Below, piece by piece: positions 34,391 through 45,866 of a stretch of 64,000 nucleotides of DNA. Positions within the stretch are counted from its first letter, which is position 1. The number at the start of each line of letters is the position of its first letter. The position numbers and the translations under genes are program-made. The stretch covers positions 1-64,000 of the forward strand of contig JAJPHN010000006.1 of the NCBI GenBank assembly GCA_021325235.1, given 5' to 3'. The stretch is from Terriglobia bacterium (GTDB taxonomy: Bacteria; Acidobacteriota; Terriglobia; Bryobacterales; Bryobacteraceae). Below the pieces are notes generated by a model. That model did not search any database. It was not told the origin of the DNA and saw only the letters and a list, made by a program, of their open reading frames with translations.

Positions 34391-37300
34391 GTGTATCGAC
34401 TGAGTACCGCCAACCAACTCCCCGTTCGACAGGGCCTGTACGATCCCGCTAACGAGCGCGACGCCTGCGGTCTCGGCTTCGTGGTCAATGTCAACGGCGA
34501 AGCCTCGCACGACATCGTTCTGAAAGGTCTACAGATTCTTCAGAATCTCGCGCATCGCGGCGCGTGCGGCTGCGACTCGGAAACGGGCGACGGCGCGGGT
34601 GTGCTCATCCAGATTCCGCACGGCTTTTTTGCGCGCGAGACAAAATCTCTCGGGTTCTCGCTTCCTCCGCCGGGCGAATATGCCGTCGGCATGTGCTTCC
34701 TGCCGGTTGAGCGTCAGCAGCGGCTGGCCTGCGAAGGTCTGCTCGAGCGCATTTCGCGCGATGAAGGCCTGACGGTACTTGGCTGGCGCGACACGCCGGT
34801 CGAAGTGGATGCCATCGGCCGAGTCGCGCGCGCTTCGCAGCCCTACATCGAACAGTTCTTCGTGCAGCGCCCGCTGCGCATGCAGGTGGAGGAGTTCGAG
34901 CGCAAGCTGTACGTCGTTCGCAAACGTGCTCAGGCTGCGGTGGCCGAAGCTGCCGACGTGCGCGATAAAGCGTTCTTCTCGATTCCTTCGTTTTCGACGC
35001 GCACCATCGTCTATAAAGGACTGCTGCTCGCGCATCAGATCGGCGAGTTTTATAACGAACTGCTCGACCCGGAGACCAAGAGCGCCATGTGCCTCGTGCA
35101 CCAGCGCTTCTCGACCAACACGTTTCCCACCTGGCAGCTCGCGCATCCGTTCCGCTACATCTGTCACAACGGGGAGATCAACACCGTGCGCGGCAACGTC
35201 AACTGGATGAGCGCGCGCCAGTCGCTGATGGCCTCGCCGCTCTTTCCCGACATCAAGAAGATCTTCCCCATCATCGAGCCGAGCGGTAGCGATTCCGCCG
35301 CTCTCGACAACGCTGTGGAACTGCTTACGCTTGCCGGCCGCTCGCTGCCGCACGTGATGGCCATGCTGATCCCGGAAGCCTGGGATGCCGACACGACCAT
35401 GTCACCGGAAAAGCGCGCGTTTTACGAGTACCACGCGTCGCTGATGGAGCCCTGGGACGGTCCTGCGGCGGTCGCCTTCACCGACGGCCGCGTCATCGGC
35501 GCCACGCTCGATCGCAACGGTCTGCGCCCCGCGCGTTATCTGCTCACCAAAGACGGCCTGCTCGTCATGGCCTCGGAAACCGGCGTCCTCGACTTCGCTC
35601 CCGAAGAGATCGAGTACAAAGGCCGTCTGCAGCCCGGCAAGATGCTGCTGGTTGATCTCGAGCAGAAGCGCATCGTTCCCGACGAAGAGATCAAGCATCA
35701 GCTCTCCACGCGGCAGCCGTACGGGGAATGGATTCGCGACAACCAGATCAACCTCGAAGCGCTGCCCGATCCGGCACGTGTGCAGCCCACCGATCACGAA
35801 ACCGTTCTGCAACGCCAGCGCTGTTTCGGCTACACCGATGAAGATGTGCGCCTGCTGCTCACGCCGATGGCTGCGGAAGGTCAGGAAGCGATCGGCTCGA
35901 TGGGCATCGACACGCCGCTTGCCTGTCTGTCAGACAAACCGCAGTCGCTCTTCAGCTACTTCAAGCAGCTCTTCGCGCAGGTCACCAATCCGCCCATCGA
36001 TCCGATCCGCGAAGAGATGGTGATGTCGCTCAACAGCTACATCGGCGTGGAGCGCAACATCCTCGATGAGACCCCACAGAACTGCCACACGCTGAAGATG
36101 CCGCATCCGGTCGTGACTAATCGCGATCTCGAAAAGCTGCGGCGCGTTTCGCGCGGCGATCTGCTCGCCTCCACTCTGCCCACCACCTTCAGCGCCCACG
36201 AAGGCGAAGCGGGACTCAAGCGCGCACTCGATGGACTCTGCCGCCGCGCCTCGCTCGCCATCAAGGCCGGTTACACGCTGCTGATTCTTTCCGATCGCGG
36301 CATCGATGAAGAATTCGCGCCGATCCCCTCGCTTCTCGCGCTCACCGCCGTTCACAACCACCTGGTCCGCGAAGGCACGCGCATGGGCGTCGCCCTCATC
36401 ATCGAATCGGGCGAGCCGCGCGAAGTGATGCACTACGCGCTCCTCATCGGTTATGGTGCCAGTGCGATCAATCCTTATCTGGCGATTGAAACCATCGAAG
36501 AGCTGGCTGCATCCGGCGATCTGCCTCACGGCATTACGCCCGAAATCGCCATCAGGAATTACATCAAAGCCGTCAACAAAGGGCTGCTCAAAGTCTTCTC
36601 GAAAATGGGTATCTCTACGCTGCAGAGCTATCGCGGCGCGCAGATCTTCGAAGCGGTCGGCCTGAACAGGAAACTGGTCGATCAGTACTTCACCGGCACG
36701 CCTTCGCGCATTGAAGGCGTCGGTCTCGATGTGCTCGCGCAGGAAGCTGTTGCGAAGCACGCATTCGCCTTCCGGCCTGTCTCTGATGCCGAAACCGAAC
36801 TCGCCATCGGCGGCGAGTATCAGTACCGCATCAACGGTGAACGGCATCTGCTGAACCCAACCACCGTCAGCAAGCTGCGCCACTCCGTGCGCCAGCAGAG
36901 CTACGCGACCTTCCAGGAATATTCAAAGCTCATCAACGAGCAGAACGAGCAGCTCTACACGCTCCGCGGGCTGATGCAGTTGAAAACACCGCCGCGCCCG
37001 ATTCCCATCGAAGAAGTCGAACCGGCCTCCGAGATCGTGAAGCGCTTTGCCACGGGCGCTATGTCCTTCGGCTCCATCAGCGCCGAAGCCCACGAAACGC
37101 TCGCCATCGCGGTCAACCGTATCGGCGCGAAGTCCAATACCGGCGAGGGCGGGGAAGATGAAGCCCGTTTCGCACCGCTTCCCAACGGCGATTCGCGTCG
37201 CAGCGCGATCAAGCAGGTCGCCTCCGGCCGCTTCGGCGTCACCGCCAATTATCTCGTCAACGCCGACGAGCTCCAGATCAAAATCGCCCAGGGCGCTAAG

Positions 37301-38983
37301 CCCGGCGAAGGCGGCCAGTTGCCCGGTCATAAAGTCGACGCGACTATCGCGCGCGTGCGCCACTCGGTTCCCGGTGTTGGCCTGATCTCGCCACCCCCGC
37401 ACCACGACATCTATTCGATCGAAGATCTTTCGCAGCTCATCTACGATCTCAAGAACGTAAATCCGCAGGGGCGCATCTCGGTCAAGCTCGTCTCCGAAGC
37501 GGGCGTCGGCACGGTTGCCGCGGGCGTCTCAAAAGCGCACGCCGATGTGGTCCTAATCAGCGGTTACGAAGGGGGCACCGGCGCCTCGCCGCTCACTTCG
37601 ATCCGCCACGCGGGTATTCCCTGGGAACTCGGGCTCTCCGAAACGCAGCAGGTGCTCGTGATGAACGATCTGCGTAGCCGTATCCGCGTGCAAGTCGATG
37701 GCAAACTGCAGACCGGCCGCGACGTGGTTATCGCCGCTCTGCTGGGCGCCGAAGAATTCGGCTTCTCCACCGCGCCTCTGATCGCCCTCGGCTGCATCAT
37801 GATGCGCAAGTGTCACCTGAACACTTGTCCGGTCGGCATCGCCACCCAAAATCCCGAACTGCGCAAGAAATTCGACGGGACGCCCGAGCACGTCATCAAC
37901 TTTTTCTTCTTCGTTGCCGAAGAAGTGCGCGAGTGGATGGCGAAGCTCGGCTTCCGCACCATGGATGAGATGATCGGCCGCGTCGACATGCTCGAAGTGC
38001 GCCAGGCCGTCGAACACTGGAAAGCACGCGGTCTCGACTTCTCGTCGATTCTCTACAACCCGCAGGTACCTGGACGCGTGGGCCGCCGCTGCCTGATCGC
38101 GCAGGACCATGGACTCAACGAGGCTCTCGATCACAGCCTTCTCGAACAGGCCAAAGACGCCATCGAACAGGGTAAGCGCGTCGAGTTCCACGTGTCCGTG
38201 CGCAACGTCCATCGCACCGTGGGCGCCATGCTGAGCGGCGAAGTCGCGCGGCGCCATGGTTCGAACGGACTGCCGGACGATACCATCCGCATCTCGTTCC
38301 AGGGCTCGGCCGGACAAAGCTTCGGCGCGTTTCTGGCCAAGGGCATCACGCTCACGCTCGAAGGCGATGCCAACGACTACACCGGCAAGGGCCTCTCGGG
38401 TGGCAAACTGATCGTCTATCCGCCGAAGAACGCGACCTTCGCGCCCGAACACAACATCCTGATCGGCAACACTGTCCTCTACGGCGCTACCAGCGGCGAA
38501 GCCTATTTCAACGGCGTCGCGGGCGAGCGCTTTGCGGTTCGTAATTCCGGCGCTACGGCGGTCGTCGAAGGCGTGGGCGATCATGCCTGCGAATATATGA
38601 CCAACGGCACCATTGTCGTGCTCGGCGCCACGGGCCGCAACTTCGCCGCGGGCATGAGCGGCGGTCTTGCCTTCGTCTACGATCCGACGGGCGAGTTCAC
38701 CCGCGTCCGCTGCAACCCGGCAAGCGTTGATCTCGAACCGCTCTTCGAACGCGCCGATATCCAGTTGCTCGAATCACTGATCCGCAAACACGCCGACTTC
38801 ACCGGCAGCGCGCTCGCCAGACGCCTTCTTGAAAACTGGTCCGAAAGCGTGAAGGGTTTTGTGAAAGTCTACCCGCACGAATATCGCCGCGTGCTCGAAA
38901 GCGCAAAGCCGAAGGAGAAGAGTATCGAACCCACTCCGCTCGTGGCCGAACAACATGCCTTGCGCGCGGAAGGAGCTCGCTAA
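34391..38983 (+). CDS. gltB: Glutamate synthase large subunit
   Basis: The 1,530-residue enzyme has all GltB modules. The N-terminal glutamine amidotransferase starts at the catalytic Cys of ERDACGLGF (residue 26 after a short propeptide). The central domain and FMN/2-oxoglutarate domain follow ([30 protein letters not shown]). The 3Fe-4S cluster loop [15 protein letters not shown] is near 1135, and the C-terminal beta-helix contains [25 protein letters not shown] choose GTG 34391, which has GAGAGGGG 6 nt upstream, over ATG 34370, which has no site. gltD overlaps its stop (TAATG). Confidence 0.97.
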   Translation: MYRLSTANQLPVRQGLYDPANERDACGLGFVVNVNGEASHDIVLKGLQILQNLAHRGACGCDSETGDGAGVLIQIPHGFFARETKSLGFSLPPPGEYAVGMCFLPVERQQRLACEGLLERISRDEGLTVLGWRDTPVEVDAIGRVARASQPYIEQFFVQRPLRMQVEEFERKLYVVRKRAQAAVAEAADVRDKAFFSIPSFSTRTIVYKGLLLAHQIGEFYNELLDPETKSAMCLVHQRFSTNTFPTWQLAHPFRYICHNGEINTVRGNVNWMSARQSLMASPLFPDIKKIFPIIEPSGSDSAALDNAVELLTLAGRSLPHVMAMLIPEAWDADTTMSPEKRAFYEYHASLMEPWDGPAAVAFTDGRVIGATLDRNGLRPARYLLTKDGLLVMASETGVLDFAPEEIEYKGRLQPGKMLLVDLEQKRIVPDEEIKHQLSTRQPYGEWIRDNQINLEALPDPARVQPTDHETVLQRQRCFGYTDEDVRLLLTPMAAEGQEAIGSMGIDTPLACLSDKPQSLFSYFKQLFAQVTNPPIDPIREEMVMSLNSYIGVERNILDETPQNCHTLKMPHPVVTNRDLEKLRRVSRGDLLASTLPTTFSAHEGEAGLKRALDGLCRRASLAIKAGYTLLILSDRGIDEEFAPIPSLLALTAVHNHLVREGTRMGVALIIESGEPREVMHYALLIGYGASAINPYLAIETIEELAASGDLPHGITPEIAIRNYIKAVNKGLLKVFSKMGISTLQSYRGAQIFEAVGLNRKLVDQYFTGTPSRIEGVGLDVLAQEAVAKHAFAFRPVSDAETELAIGGEYQYRINGERHLLNPTTVSKLRHSVRQQSYATFQEYSKLINEQNEQLYTLRGLMQLKTPPRPIPIEEVEPASEIVKRFATGAMSFGSISAEAHETLAIAVNRIGAKSNTGEGGEDEARFAPLPNGDSRRSAIKQVASGRFGVTANYLVNADELQIKIAQGAKPGEGGQLPGHKVDATIARVRHSVPGVGLISPPPHHDIYSIEDLSQLIYDLKNVNPQGRISVKLVSEAGVGTVAAGVSKAHADVVLISGYEGGTGASPLTSIRHAGIPWELGLSETQQVLVMNDLRSRIRVQVDGKLQTGRDVVIAALLGAEEFGFSTAPLIALGCIMMRKCHLNTCPVGIATQNPELRKKFDGTPEHVINFFFFVAEEVREWMAKLGFRTMDEMIGRVDMLEVRQAVEHWKARGLDFSSILYNPQVPGRVGRRCLIAQDHGLNEALDHSLLEQAKDAIEQGKRVEFHVSVRNVHRTVGAMLSGEVARRHGSNGLPDDTIRISFQGSAGQSFGAFLAKGITLTLEGDANDYTGKGLSGGKLIVYPPKNATFAPEHNILIGNTVLYGATSGEAYFNGVAGERFAVRNSGATAVVEGVGDHACEYMTNGTIVVLGATGRNFAAGMSGGLAFVYDPTGEFTRVRCNPASVDLEPLFERADIQLLESLIRKHADFTGSALARRLLENWSESVKGFVKVYPHEYRRVLESAKPKEKSIEPTPLVAEQHALRAEGAR

Positions 38984-40410
38984 TGGGAAAGATCACCGGC
39001 TTTCTTGAATACACGCGCGAGATGCCGCCGCGGCGACCGGTGCTCGAGCGCGCCAACGACTGGTTCGAAGTGTACCAGGAACCGGCGCCGGCCAAGCTCA
39101 AGCAGCAGGCCGGGCGCTGCATGGATTGCGGCGTGCCGTTCTGCCACACCGGCTGCCCGGTCCACAATCTCATCCCCGACTGGAACGATCTCGTCTGGCG
39201 CAATCGCTGGCGCGAAGCGAGCCGCACCCTGCATGCGACCAACAACTTCCCGGAGTTCACCGGCCGCATCTGTCCGGCTCCGTGTGAAGCCGCCTGCGTG
39301 CTCGGCATCAACGATAAAGCCGTCACCATTCGCGTGATCGAGCAGCAGATTGTGGATCGCGCTTTCGCGGAAGGCTGGCTTGCGCCCGAACAACCGCGCC
39401 GCCGCACCGGTAAGCGCATTGCCATTGTCGGTTCCGGTCCTGCCGGGCTCGCCGCCGCCCAGCAACTCAATCGCGCCGGACACATGGTCACCGTTCTCGA
39501 AAAGGAAGACCGCATCGGCGGCCTGCTGCGCTACGGCATCCCCGATTTCAAGATGGAAAAATGGGTGGTCGATCGCCGCATCGAGCAGCTTCGCGCGGAA
39601 GGCATCGAGTTCCAGACCAAGGTTCATGTGGGGCAGACGATTCCCGGCACGGACCTGATGAAAAACTACGACGCCGTTCTCCTCGGCATCGGAGCCGAAG
39701 CCCCGCGCGACGTCAGCATTCCGGGCCGCGAGCTCAAAGGCATCCATTTCGCGATGGATTACCTCACCCAGCAGAACAAGCGCGGCGCGGGCGACCGCTT
39801 CAGCCGCGAAGAAGAGATCCTCGCCACCGGCAAACGGGTCATCATCATCGGCGGCGGCGACACCGGAGCGGATTGCCTCGGCACCGCTCATCGCCAGAAG
39901 GCCGCCTCCGTCCACCAATTGCAAATCCACGCGATGCCGCCCGAGGATCGCCACGAAACCACTCCCTGGCCGCTCTGGCCGCTACAACTCCGCGTCGAAG
40001 CGGCGCACGAAGAAGGTGGCTTCCGCGAATGGAGCGTGCTCACGACGCACTTCACCGGCGACGAGCAAGGTAACGTCAAGCGTCTGCACTGCGTCCGCGT
40101 CGGACCCAAGCCCGCGCTCGAACGAGTTCCCGGCAGCGAGTTCTATCTCGATGCCGATCTCGTCCTCATCGCCATTGGCTTTTCCGGACCGGTTCGCAAC
40201 GGCCTGCTCGAACAGCTGCCACTCGCCCTCGACCACCGCGGCAACATCGAAACCGATGATGCGTACATGACCTCCGTGCCGGGCGTTTTCTCCGCCGGCG
40301 ATTCACGGCGCGGCCAGTCGCTCGTTGTCTGGGCCATCGCCGAAGGGCGCCGCGCCGCGCACCACATGGACCGCTTTCTCATGGGCTCAACGCAGCTGCC
40401 ATGCTTATAA
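38983..40410 (+). CDS. gltD: Glutamate synthase small subunit
   Basis: The 475-residue flavoprotein carries Fe-S ligands in CMDCGVPFCHTGCPVHN and CPAPCEAACVLG. It has the FAD site VGSGPAGLAAAQQL near 150 and the NADPH site IIGGGDTGADCLGTA near 290. It passes electrons from NADPH to GltB to make two glutamates from glutamine and 2-oxoglutarate. It is translationally coupled to gltB. Confidence 0.97.
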   Translation: MGKITGFLEYTREMPPRRPVLERANDWFEVYQEPAPAKLKQQAGRCMDCGVPFCHTGCPVHNLIPDWNDLVWRNRWREASRTLHATNNFPEFTGRICPAPCEAACVLGINDKAVTIRVIEQQIVDRAFAEGWLAPEQPRRRTGKRIAIVGSGPAGLAAAQQLNRAGHMVTVLEKEDRIGGLLRYGIPDFKMEKWVVDRRIEQLRAEGIEFQTKVHVGQTIPGTDLMKNYDAVLLGIGAEAPRDVSIPGRELKGIHFAMDYLTQQNKRGAGDRFSREEEILATGKRVIIIGGGDTGADCLGTAHRQKAASVHQLQIHAMPPEDRHETTPWPLWPLQLRVEAAHEEGGFREWSVLTTHFTGDEQGNVKRLHCVRVGPKPALERVPGSEFYLDADLVLIAIGFSGPVRNGLLEQLPLALDHRGNIETDDAYMTSVPGVFSAGDSRRGQSLVVWAIAEGRRAAHHMDRFLMGSTQLPCL

Positions 40411-40452
40411 CTCGTCCTATCGCAGATCCGACCAGCTTTTGTTCGAGGCTCA

Positions 40453-40471
40453 ATTGGCGCTTTAGCGCAAT
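40453..40471. repeat. Hairpin containing GCGCTTTAGCGC, copy 2
   Basis: ATTGGCGCT-TT-AGCGCAAT forms an 8-bp stem with one bulged G in the 82-bp gap between gltD and lhgO. Its core 12-mer equals the palindrome at 177-188. No T-run follows, so it is not a classical terminator. The phrase ATGGGCTCAAC also occurs on both sides (about 40380 and 40470). Confidence 0.4.
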
Positions 40472-40492
40472 GGGCTCAACCCATCTCCCGCT

Positions 40493-41689
40493 TTGATCTT
40501 TGACTATTGCGTCATCGGCGCCGGCATCGTCGGTCTCGCGACCGCGCGCGAGTTGCTCCAGCAACGCTCCGGCGCCCGCGTCATCGTCCTCGAGAAAGAA
40601 AACGCTGTTGCGCAACATCAGACCGGCCATAACAGCGGCGTCATCCACTCCGGCATCTACTACGCGTCCGGCAGTCTCAAAGCCGAGCTCTGCCGTCGGG
40701 GCGCCGAAGCCACCAAAAACTTCTGCGATCAACACTCGATCCCCTACGAAGTCTGCGGCAAGCTTCTCGTCGCAACCACTGAAGCCGAACTCACCCGCAT
40801 GGACCCTCTCTTCGACCGCGCCCGCACCAACAACGTCGAAGCCGAGCGCCTCGATGCAGCCGAACTACGCCGCCGCGAGCCCAACATCACCGGCCTTGGC
40901 GCGCTATTCATTCCGTCCACCGGCATCGTCAGCTACCGCCGCATCGCCGAAAAATTCGCCGAAGAGATCCGCGCGCAAAACGGCCAGATCCAACTAGGCA
41001 CTCGCGTCAACCAGATTCGCGAGCGCTCGGACTGTGTCGAAATCTACAGTGGTCCGCAGCGCTGGACGGCGAATCAGCTCATAATCTGCGCTGGTCTGCA
41101 ATCCGACCGACTCGCCCGTCTCGCCGGCTTGAACGTCGACTACCAGATCGTTCCATTCCGAGGCGAATACTACCGACTGCCCGCATCGCGCAATCGCATC
41201 GTGAAGCATCTCATCTACCCGATCCCCGATCCCACGTTGCCATTCCTCGGCATCCACCTCACCCGCATGATCGACGGCGGTGTCACCGTGGGGCCCAACG
41301 CCGTTCTCGCGTTCGCCCGCGAAGGCTACCCGAAGTTCTCTTTCGATCTTCACGATGTCTCCGAATTCGCCGCCTTCCCCGGTTTCTGGAAAGTCATGGG
41401 CACACACCTCCGCTCCGGCCTCCACGAGATGCACAACTCGCTCTCGAAACACGCCTATCTCGAAGAGTGCCGTAAATACTGCCCGTCGCTTAGTGTAGAC
41501 GATCTACATCCCGAGCCCGCCGGCATCCGCGCGCAGGCCGTCCTCCGCGACGGTACCCTCGTCCACGACTTCCTCTTCCTCGAAACCGCCCGCATGCTGC
41601 ACGTCGCCAACGCCCCGTCGCCGGCCGCAACTTCTGCCATCCCCATCGCCCAGACGATTACGGAAAAGATTCTCACCCGCGACTCGTAA
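40493..41689 (+). CDS. lhgO: L-2-hydroxyglutarate oxidase
   Basis: The 398-residue FAD enzyme starts with the Rossmann motif DYCVIGAGIVGLATARELL. It shows the LhgO pattern QHQTGHNSGVIHSGIYYASG and the late GIRAQAVLRDGTLVHDF. It oxidises L-2-hydroxyglutarate, a by-product of reduction of 2-oxoglutarate, back to 2-oxoglutarate with electrons going to the quinone pool. The only in-frame start is TTG 40493, because a stop lies 28 bp upstream. Its place after gltBD links it to 2-oxoglutarate metabolism. Confidence 0.93.
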   Translation: MIFDYCVIGAGIVGLATARELLQQRSGARVIVLEKENAVAQHQTGHNSGVIHSGIYYASGSLKAELCRRGAEATKNFCDQHSIPYEVCGKLLVATTEAELTRMDPLFDRARTNNVEAERLDAAELRRREPNITGLGALFIPSTGIVSYRRIAEKFAEEIRAQNGQIQLGTRVNQIRERSDCVEIYSGPQRWTANQLIICAGLQSDRLARLAGLNVDYQIVPFRGEYYRLPASRNRIVKHLIYPIPDPTLPFLGIHLTRMIDGGVTVGPNAVLAFAREGYPKFSFDLHDVSEFAAFPGFWKVMGTHLRSGLHEMHNSLSKHAYLEECRKYCPSLSVDDLHPEPAGIRAQAVLRDGTLVHDFLFLETARMLHVANAPSPAATSAIPIAQTITEKILTRDS

Positions 41690-41706
41690 TCCAGAATCGG
41701 AGTACA

Positions 41707-42123
41707 TCATCCTGCGTGACCTCCCCTCGTCCCTATCGCACGATGCCGCCCATGCTTTCTTGCTGACTTCTCCACAGACAGCAGTTGCGGAACGATAGTA
41801 CCCAACATCGTGATATACACAGCCGTTTCGATGAGTAAAGCCGTGCCGGCCCACGCTGCCTTCAACTGAGGTACACGTTGCACAAGAAGAATGGCTCCAA
41901 ACCCGCGTATCACGAAAAGCGCTAGGGATGCTATCCAGAAAACAGAGAAAGGCCAGTGCGCCCTTTGCTGAGCGATTACGACTCCGAAGACCAGACAGGT
42001 TTCAAACAGGAGAACCAGCCATTTCGACTCGATATCGTGTTCAGCGAACACAATACACAGAATTCCAAACGCCAGACCAGTACCGACGTACACTGCGAAA
42101 TCCGCCGCACGCTTTGCAGTCAT
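41707..42123 (-). CDS. Hypothetical four-helix membrane protein
   Basis: The 138-residue product has about four hydrophobic helices (VGTGLAFGILCIVFA, LVLLFETCLVFGVVIA, SLALFVIRGFGAILLV, TALLIETAVYITMLGTIV). It ends in a basic tail. The ATG at 42123 is preferred over a GTG 16 codons upstream because the extra residues are polar and basic; neither has a strong ribosome-binding site. No family is recognised. Base composition is lower in GC than that of the neighbours. Confidence 0.55.
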   Translation of the reverse strand: MTAKRAADFAVYVGTGLAFGILCIVFAEHDIESKWLVLLFETCLVFGVVIAQQRAHWPFSVFWIASLALFVIRGFGAILLVQRVPQLKAAWAGTALLIETAVYITMLGTIVPQLLSVEKSARKHGRHRAIGTRGGHAG

Positions 42124-42398
42124 TCTGCTAGGGTAGCCAGCATGGAAGCGCCGACGCGGCAAAATCAGCACGTCTGCCGACCCGGTCTTTGCCCGAGGAG
42201 AAGAGCAGCCTCGGGGAGAAGAAGGGGCGATTCAACGGGGCCGTCGAGCGGATGGAGGGTCGGATTTGCGCGGCGGTGATGGGCAGCTTGCTGGGCCGTG
42301 TCCTGATCGCCGCCCAAGTCACACAGCCAGCCGGCTGAGCGATGAGCGCCCGGCGGTCGGCGCGAACATCGCCTGCCTTGTGGGAACCACCGAGCGAC
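42124..42398. other. Gene-free interval
   Basis: This 275-bp stretch between two minus-strand genes holds only short overlapping frames without signal, domain or ribosome-binding site. The longest plus-strand piece has a weak protein-like look (GRFNGAVERMEGRICAAVMG) and could be debris of a lost gene. I see no inverted terminal repeats or RNA gene. Confidence 0.4.
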
Positions 42399-43274
42399 CT
42401 AGTGCTGCTGATAGCAGTAGGTGGTCGAGGAACTCAACGAATCGGACTTGCCGTCGGGCGTTTTCCAGTCGTTCGGAAAGAGCATATGGTACTTGTACTG
42501 CTTATCGGTCTCGAGTATCGCGCGGTGTCCGCTCATCGATCCGTTTGTAAACGTGATCATACCCAGCGCTGCCGGTTGTGTCTTGCCCGGGATGCTTGTC
42601 GAAAAACTGAAGGAAGCCGCAGGCGCTTTCGTGGTCTGGTATGAGCTCGATGACAAGAGCTGAATGTCGACTCCCACGCGCACCATTCCAAAATTCGGTT
42701 GCAACATTCCGCCCACGTATTGCATGCCGCCCGTGTAGCCGTAATAGAAGCAGACGTAGTTACCCAGAAGCGAACTCCAGTCGCCCACGCCTGCAGCTTG
42801 GGACGAGGCGGCCAACGCGGGCGTGCTCTGGCTCGTCGAACTCGAGGCAATCGCATTCGAACGCGCCGGGGCGGCGGGGTTCACTGTGGGCAGCGCTGGC
42901 ACAGAAAGGTTCGCAATCGGAGATTTCACCCCCAGCCGGGCGCTTAGCTCCTCGGTCTTGGAGGCGGCGCTTTGAAACAAAGCCGTGTTCTTCGCATCGC
43001 CCAGGGATTGCTCCAGGATCCAGGCGATCGTGTATGCTTTCAGAGCCGTTTGCGGCTTGGTCGCTTCCGCCTGCTTTCCCATCTCGAAGATCTTCTGCGA
43101 ACAGTTCGCCGCGATCTGAGCCCGCGGGCTATCCGCCGGCAGACCACAGATCTGCGCCACCTGGCCAAAAAATTCCTGGTAGCTGTCAGCCGCGCGGCAG
43201 GGATGGGTAGAGATTAGGCAGAGAACGACGCCCGCAAGCAGGGCGAAGGAGGACGCCTTTGGTGTACGAATCAT
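42399..43274 (-). CDS. Secreted hypothetical protein
   Basis: The 291-residue protein has a Sec signal (RTPKASSFALLAGVVLCLISTHPCRA). An alpha-helical region (about 30-110, with four Cys in QICGL and NCSQ) is followed by a Ser/Ala/Pro-rich linker (about 115-165). The C-terminal part is beta-rich and ends TTYCYQQH. The ATG at 43274 follows AGGAG and begins the signal peptide; a longer frame would put 33 polar residues ahead of it. No domain is recognised. Confidence 0.65.
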   Translation of the reverse strand: MIRTPKASSFALLAGVVLCLISTHPCRAADSYQEFFGQVAQICGLPADSPRAQIAANCSQKIFEMGKQAEATKPQTALKAYTIAWILEQSLGDAKNTALFQSAASKTEELSARLGVKSPIANLSVPALPTVNPAAPARSNAIASSSTSQSTPALAASSQAAGVGDWSSLLGNYVCFYYGYTGGMQYVGGMLQPNFGMVRVGVDIQLLSSSSYQTTKAPAASFSFSTSIPGKTQPAALGMITFTNGSMSGHRAILETDKQYKYHMLFPNDWKTPDGKSDSLSSSTTYCYQQH

Positions 43275-43408
43275 AGGAATGCTGGTGCTCCTATCTAAAA
43301 CGGGGGAAACCCCGGCCGATTCCCTCATTTTTTTTTCGAGAATTACACGTACCCCGGCCAGCACCGGCTTCATTCATCTCGTTTCAAGAGTTCGGCAAGG
43401 TCAGGCCC

Positions 43409-45655
43409 CTAAGGCGCCGTTTGCATTGGATATCCCGGCTCGCCCAGGCGCGCCACATCACCCTCACCGACATCGGCCAACGGCCTCTCCGGCTTGAACA
43501 CGACCACCCCGAGCGGTGGGATCACCACCTCGGCCGACGCCGGCCGTCCATGCGACTCCACCGGTTCCGCCGTCACTCTACCCGCATTCCCCAAATTACT
43601 TCCGCCAAACATCTCCGCATCCGAGTTGAACACCTCCAGATGCGGCCCCGGCTCTGGAAACCCGATCCGATATTTCAAGTGCGGCTGCGGCGTGAAATTA
43701 CACACGATCACCAGGTAATCGTCTTTCCGCTTGCCGCGGCGGATAAACGACACAATTGAGTGATCCGCGTCATGGAAATCAATCCACTCAAACCCCTTGT
43801 AGGTGAAATCGACCTCGTACAGCGCTGGCTGCGACTTATATAACTCGTTCAACGCCGCGCAGAACGCCTTCAACTTCTGGTGCGGCGCAAATTCAAGCAG
43901 CCACCATTCGATCTGTCCCTCTGAATTCCACTCCGCCGTCTGCCCGAACTCGCTGCCCATAAACAGCAGCTTCTTGCCCGGATGCGCATACATATACGTC
44001 AGAAACGCGCGCGCATTTGCAAACCGCTGCCACTCGTCGCCAGGCATCTTATTCAACAACGCGCGCTTGCCATACACCACCTCGTCATGCGAAATCGGCA
44101 GCACAAAATTTTCCGTGAAGGCATACACCATGCTGAACGTAATCTCGTTCTGGTGGTACCTCCGGTACACCGGATCGAGCTCGAAATAATGCAGCATGTC
44201 GTGCATCCAGCCCATGTTCCACTTCATGGTGAACCCGAGCCCGTTCAGATATACCGGCCGCGATACGCCCGTAAACGCCGTCGATTCCTCCGCAATCGTC
44301 ACGACCCCGGGCACCTGATGCGCCAGCTCGTTCGTCTTCCGCAGAAAACTGATTGCTTCTAAGTTTTCATTTCCGCCATAAATGTTCGGAATCCACTCGC
44401 CCGGCTTTCGCGAATAATCGAGATACAGCATCGACGCCACTGCATCTACCCGCAGCCCGTCGATGTGATACTTCTTCAGCCAGAACATCGCGTTCGAAAT
44501 CAGAAACGAACGTACTTCGTTTCGTCCGTAGTTGAAAATCAGCGTGCCCCAGTCGCGATGCTCGCCGAGCCGCGGATCCTGATGTTCATAGAGCGCCGTG
44601 CCGTCGAAGTACGCCAGCCCATGAGCGTCTTTCGGAAAATGCGCCGGTACCCAATCCATAATCACGCCGATCCCTGCCTGATGACACTGATCGACGAAAT
44701 ACATGAAATCCTCGGGCGCGCCGAAGCGCGAAGTAGGCGCAAAATATCCCGTCACCTGGTAGCCCCACGACGGCGAGTACGGATGCTCCGCAATCGGCAG
44801 CATCTCGATGTGCGTGTACCCCATCTCTTTTACATACGGCACCAGCTTTTCGGCCAGTTCGCGATACGAATACGGCGCGTTATCGGGATGCCGCATCCAC
44901 GAGCCCAGATGCACTTCGTAGATCGCCACCGGACGGTCCAGCAGATTCGTTTTTGCCCGCTGTTCCATCCACTGCTGATCGCCCCACTCATGCTTCGTGA
45001 GATCCGCTACGCGCGTCGCAGATTTCGGCGGCGCCTCCATCCAGAACCCGAACGGATCCGCCTTCTGCTGGCTGTACCCGCGAAATTTCGACTGCACCGC
45101 ATACTTGTACGGCTCGCCCACCTTCACGCCCGGAATGAAAATCTCCCAGACACCCGCAGTGCGCAGCCGCATTGGATTGCGCCGCGTATCCCAGCCATTA
45201 AAATCGCCGACTACGCTGACCACGATCGCATTGGGCGCCCACACTGCGAACCGTACGCCCTCGACGCCGTCCACCGTCGCCGGGTGACTGCCCAGCATGT
45301 TGTACTCTTCGAAATTTGTGCCTTCTGCATGCAAATGCAGATCGAAATCCGAGATGATCGGCGGAAAGCGATACACATCTTCGGCTTCCCATGTCGCACC
45401 TTCATGGCTCGTGAGCCGGAATCGATACTGATCCGGAAGCTTCTTCAGACTTGCAACGAAGAGTCCGTTTGGGTGCACCTTCTTCATCGCCGTCGTCTCG
45501 CCACCGGCGACCAGTTCTGCCTCTCGCGCCTGCGGATAGAATGCGCGAATTTCCACCGATCCGTTCTCGAGCGCGTGGGGTCCCAGCACCGCAAATGGAT
45601 CTCCGTGATACCCGCCCGCTACCGCTTCCAGTTGTTCGTCCGTCATCTCGGCCAT
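43409..45655 (-). CDS. glgB: 1,4-alpha-glucan branching enzyme
   Basis: The 748-residue GH13 enzyme has the N-terminal N1 and CBM48 modules ([34 protein letters not shown]) and the (beta/alpha)8 catalytic domain. Visible catalytic-site motifs are the nucleophile Asp in [18 protein letters not shown] near 405, Glu in [11 protein letters not shown] near 457 and [14 protein letters not shown]. It branches glycogen. A 30-residue C-terminal extension after GVVVFKPE is unusual. No other glg gene is adjacent, so it is a solitary copy here. The 211-bp region upstream shows no clear promoter. Confidence 0.97.
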   Translation of the reverse strand: MAEMTDEQLEAVAGGYHGDPFAVLGPHALENGSVEIRAFYPQAREAELVAGGETTAMKKVHPNGLFVASLKKLPDQYRFRLTSHEGATWEAEDVYRFPPIISDFDLHLHAEGTNFEEYNMLGSHPATVDGVEGVRFAVWAPNAIVVSVVGDFNGWDTRRNPMRLRTAGVWEIFIPGVKVGEPYKYAVQSKFRGYSQQKADPFGFWMEAPPKSATRVADLTKHEWGDQQWMEQRAKTNLLDRPVAIYEVHLGSWMRHPDNAPYSYRELAEKLVPYVKEMGYTHIEMLPIAEHPYSPSWGYQVTGYFAPTSRFGAPEDFMYFVDQCHQAGIGVIMDWVPAHFPKDAHGLAYFDGTALYEHQDPRLGEHRDWGTLIFNYGRNEVRSFLISNAMFWLKKYHIDGLRVDAVASMLYLDYSRKPGEWIPNIYGGNENLEAISFLRKTNELAHQVPGVVTIAEESTAFTGVSRPVYLNGLGFTMKWNMGWMHDMLHYFELDPVYRRYHQNEITFSMVYAFTENFVLPISHDEVVYGKRALLNKMPGDEWQRFANARAFLTYMYAHPGKKLLFMGSEFGQTAEWNSEGQIEWWLLEFAPHQKLKAFCAALNELYKSQPALYEVDFTYKGFEWIDFHDADHSIVSFIRRGKRKDDYLVIVCNFTPQPHLKYRIGFPEPGPHLEVFNSDAEMFGGSNLGNAGRVTAEPVESHGRPASAEVVIPPLGVVVFKPERPLADVGEGDVARLGEPGYPMQTAP

Positions 45656-45866
45656 TATGTCAATCTAAACCTTTCGAATCTGCTGGCAAGCCTTCCTGAT
45701 TTCCGCCGCTGACAACCGCCGTTCCTAAGTTAGCGGCTCGTAAAGCCAATGGCCCTCAGTCAATCTGCGGAATCATGAGTGCGGCCACTGGTGTGACGCT
45801 CGGCTCGCCAGTTGTTGCACTCGAAACGTCGCTCTACCCACACATTTTCGGCTTGTATGCTGAGGT

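Noticed and set aside
40411-40492. Rho-independent terminator after gltD
   Set aside because: The hairpin at 40453-40471 is not followed by a T-run and resembles a dispersed palindrome found elsewhere.
42124-42398. Possible small gene or transposase remnant
   Set aside because: Short frames show no domain, start signal or terminal inverted repeats, so it is reported as a gene-free interval.
44465-45712. 415-codon open frame opposite glgB
   Set aside because: Low-complexity His/Arg-rich shadow of glgB with no motif.
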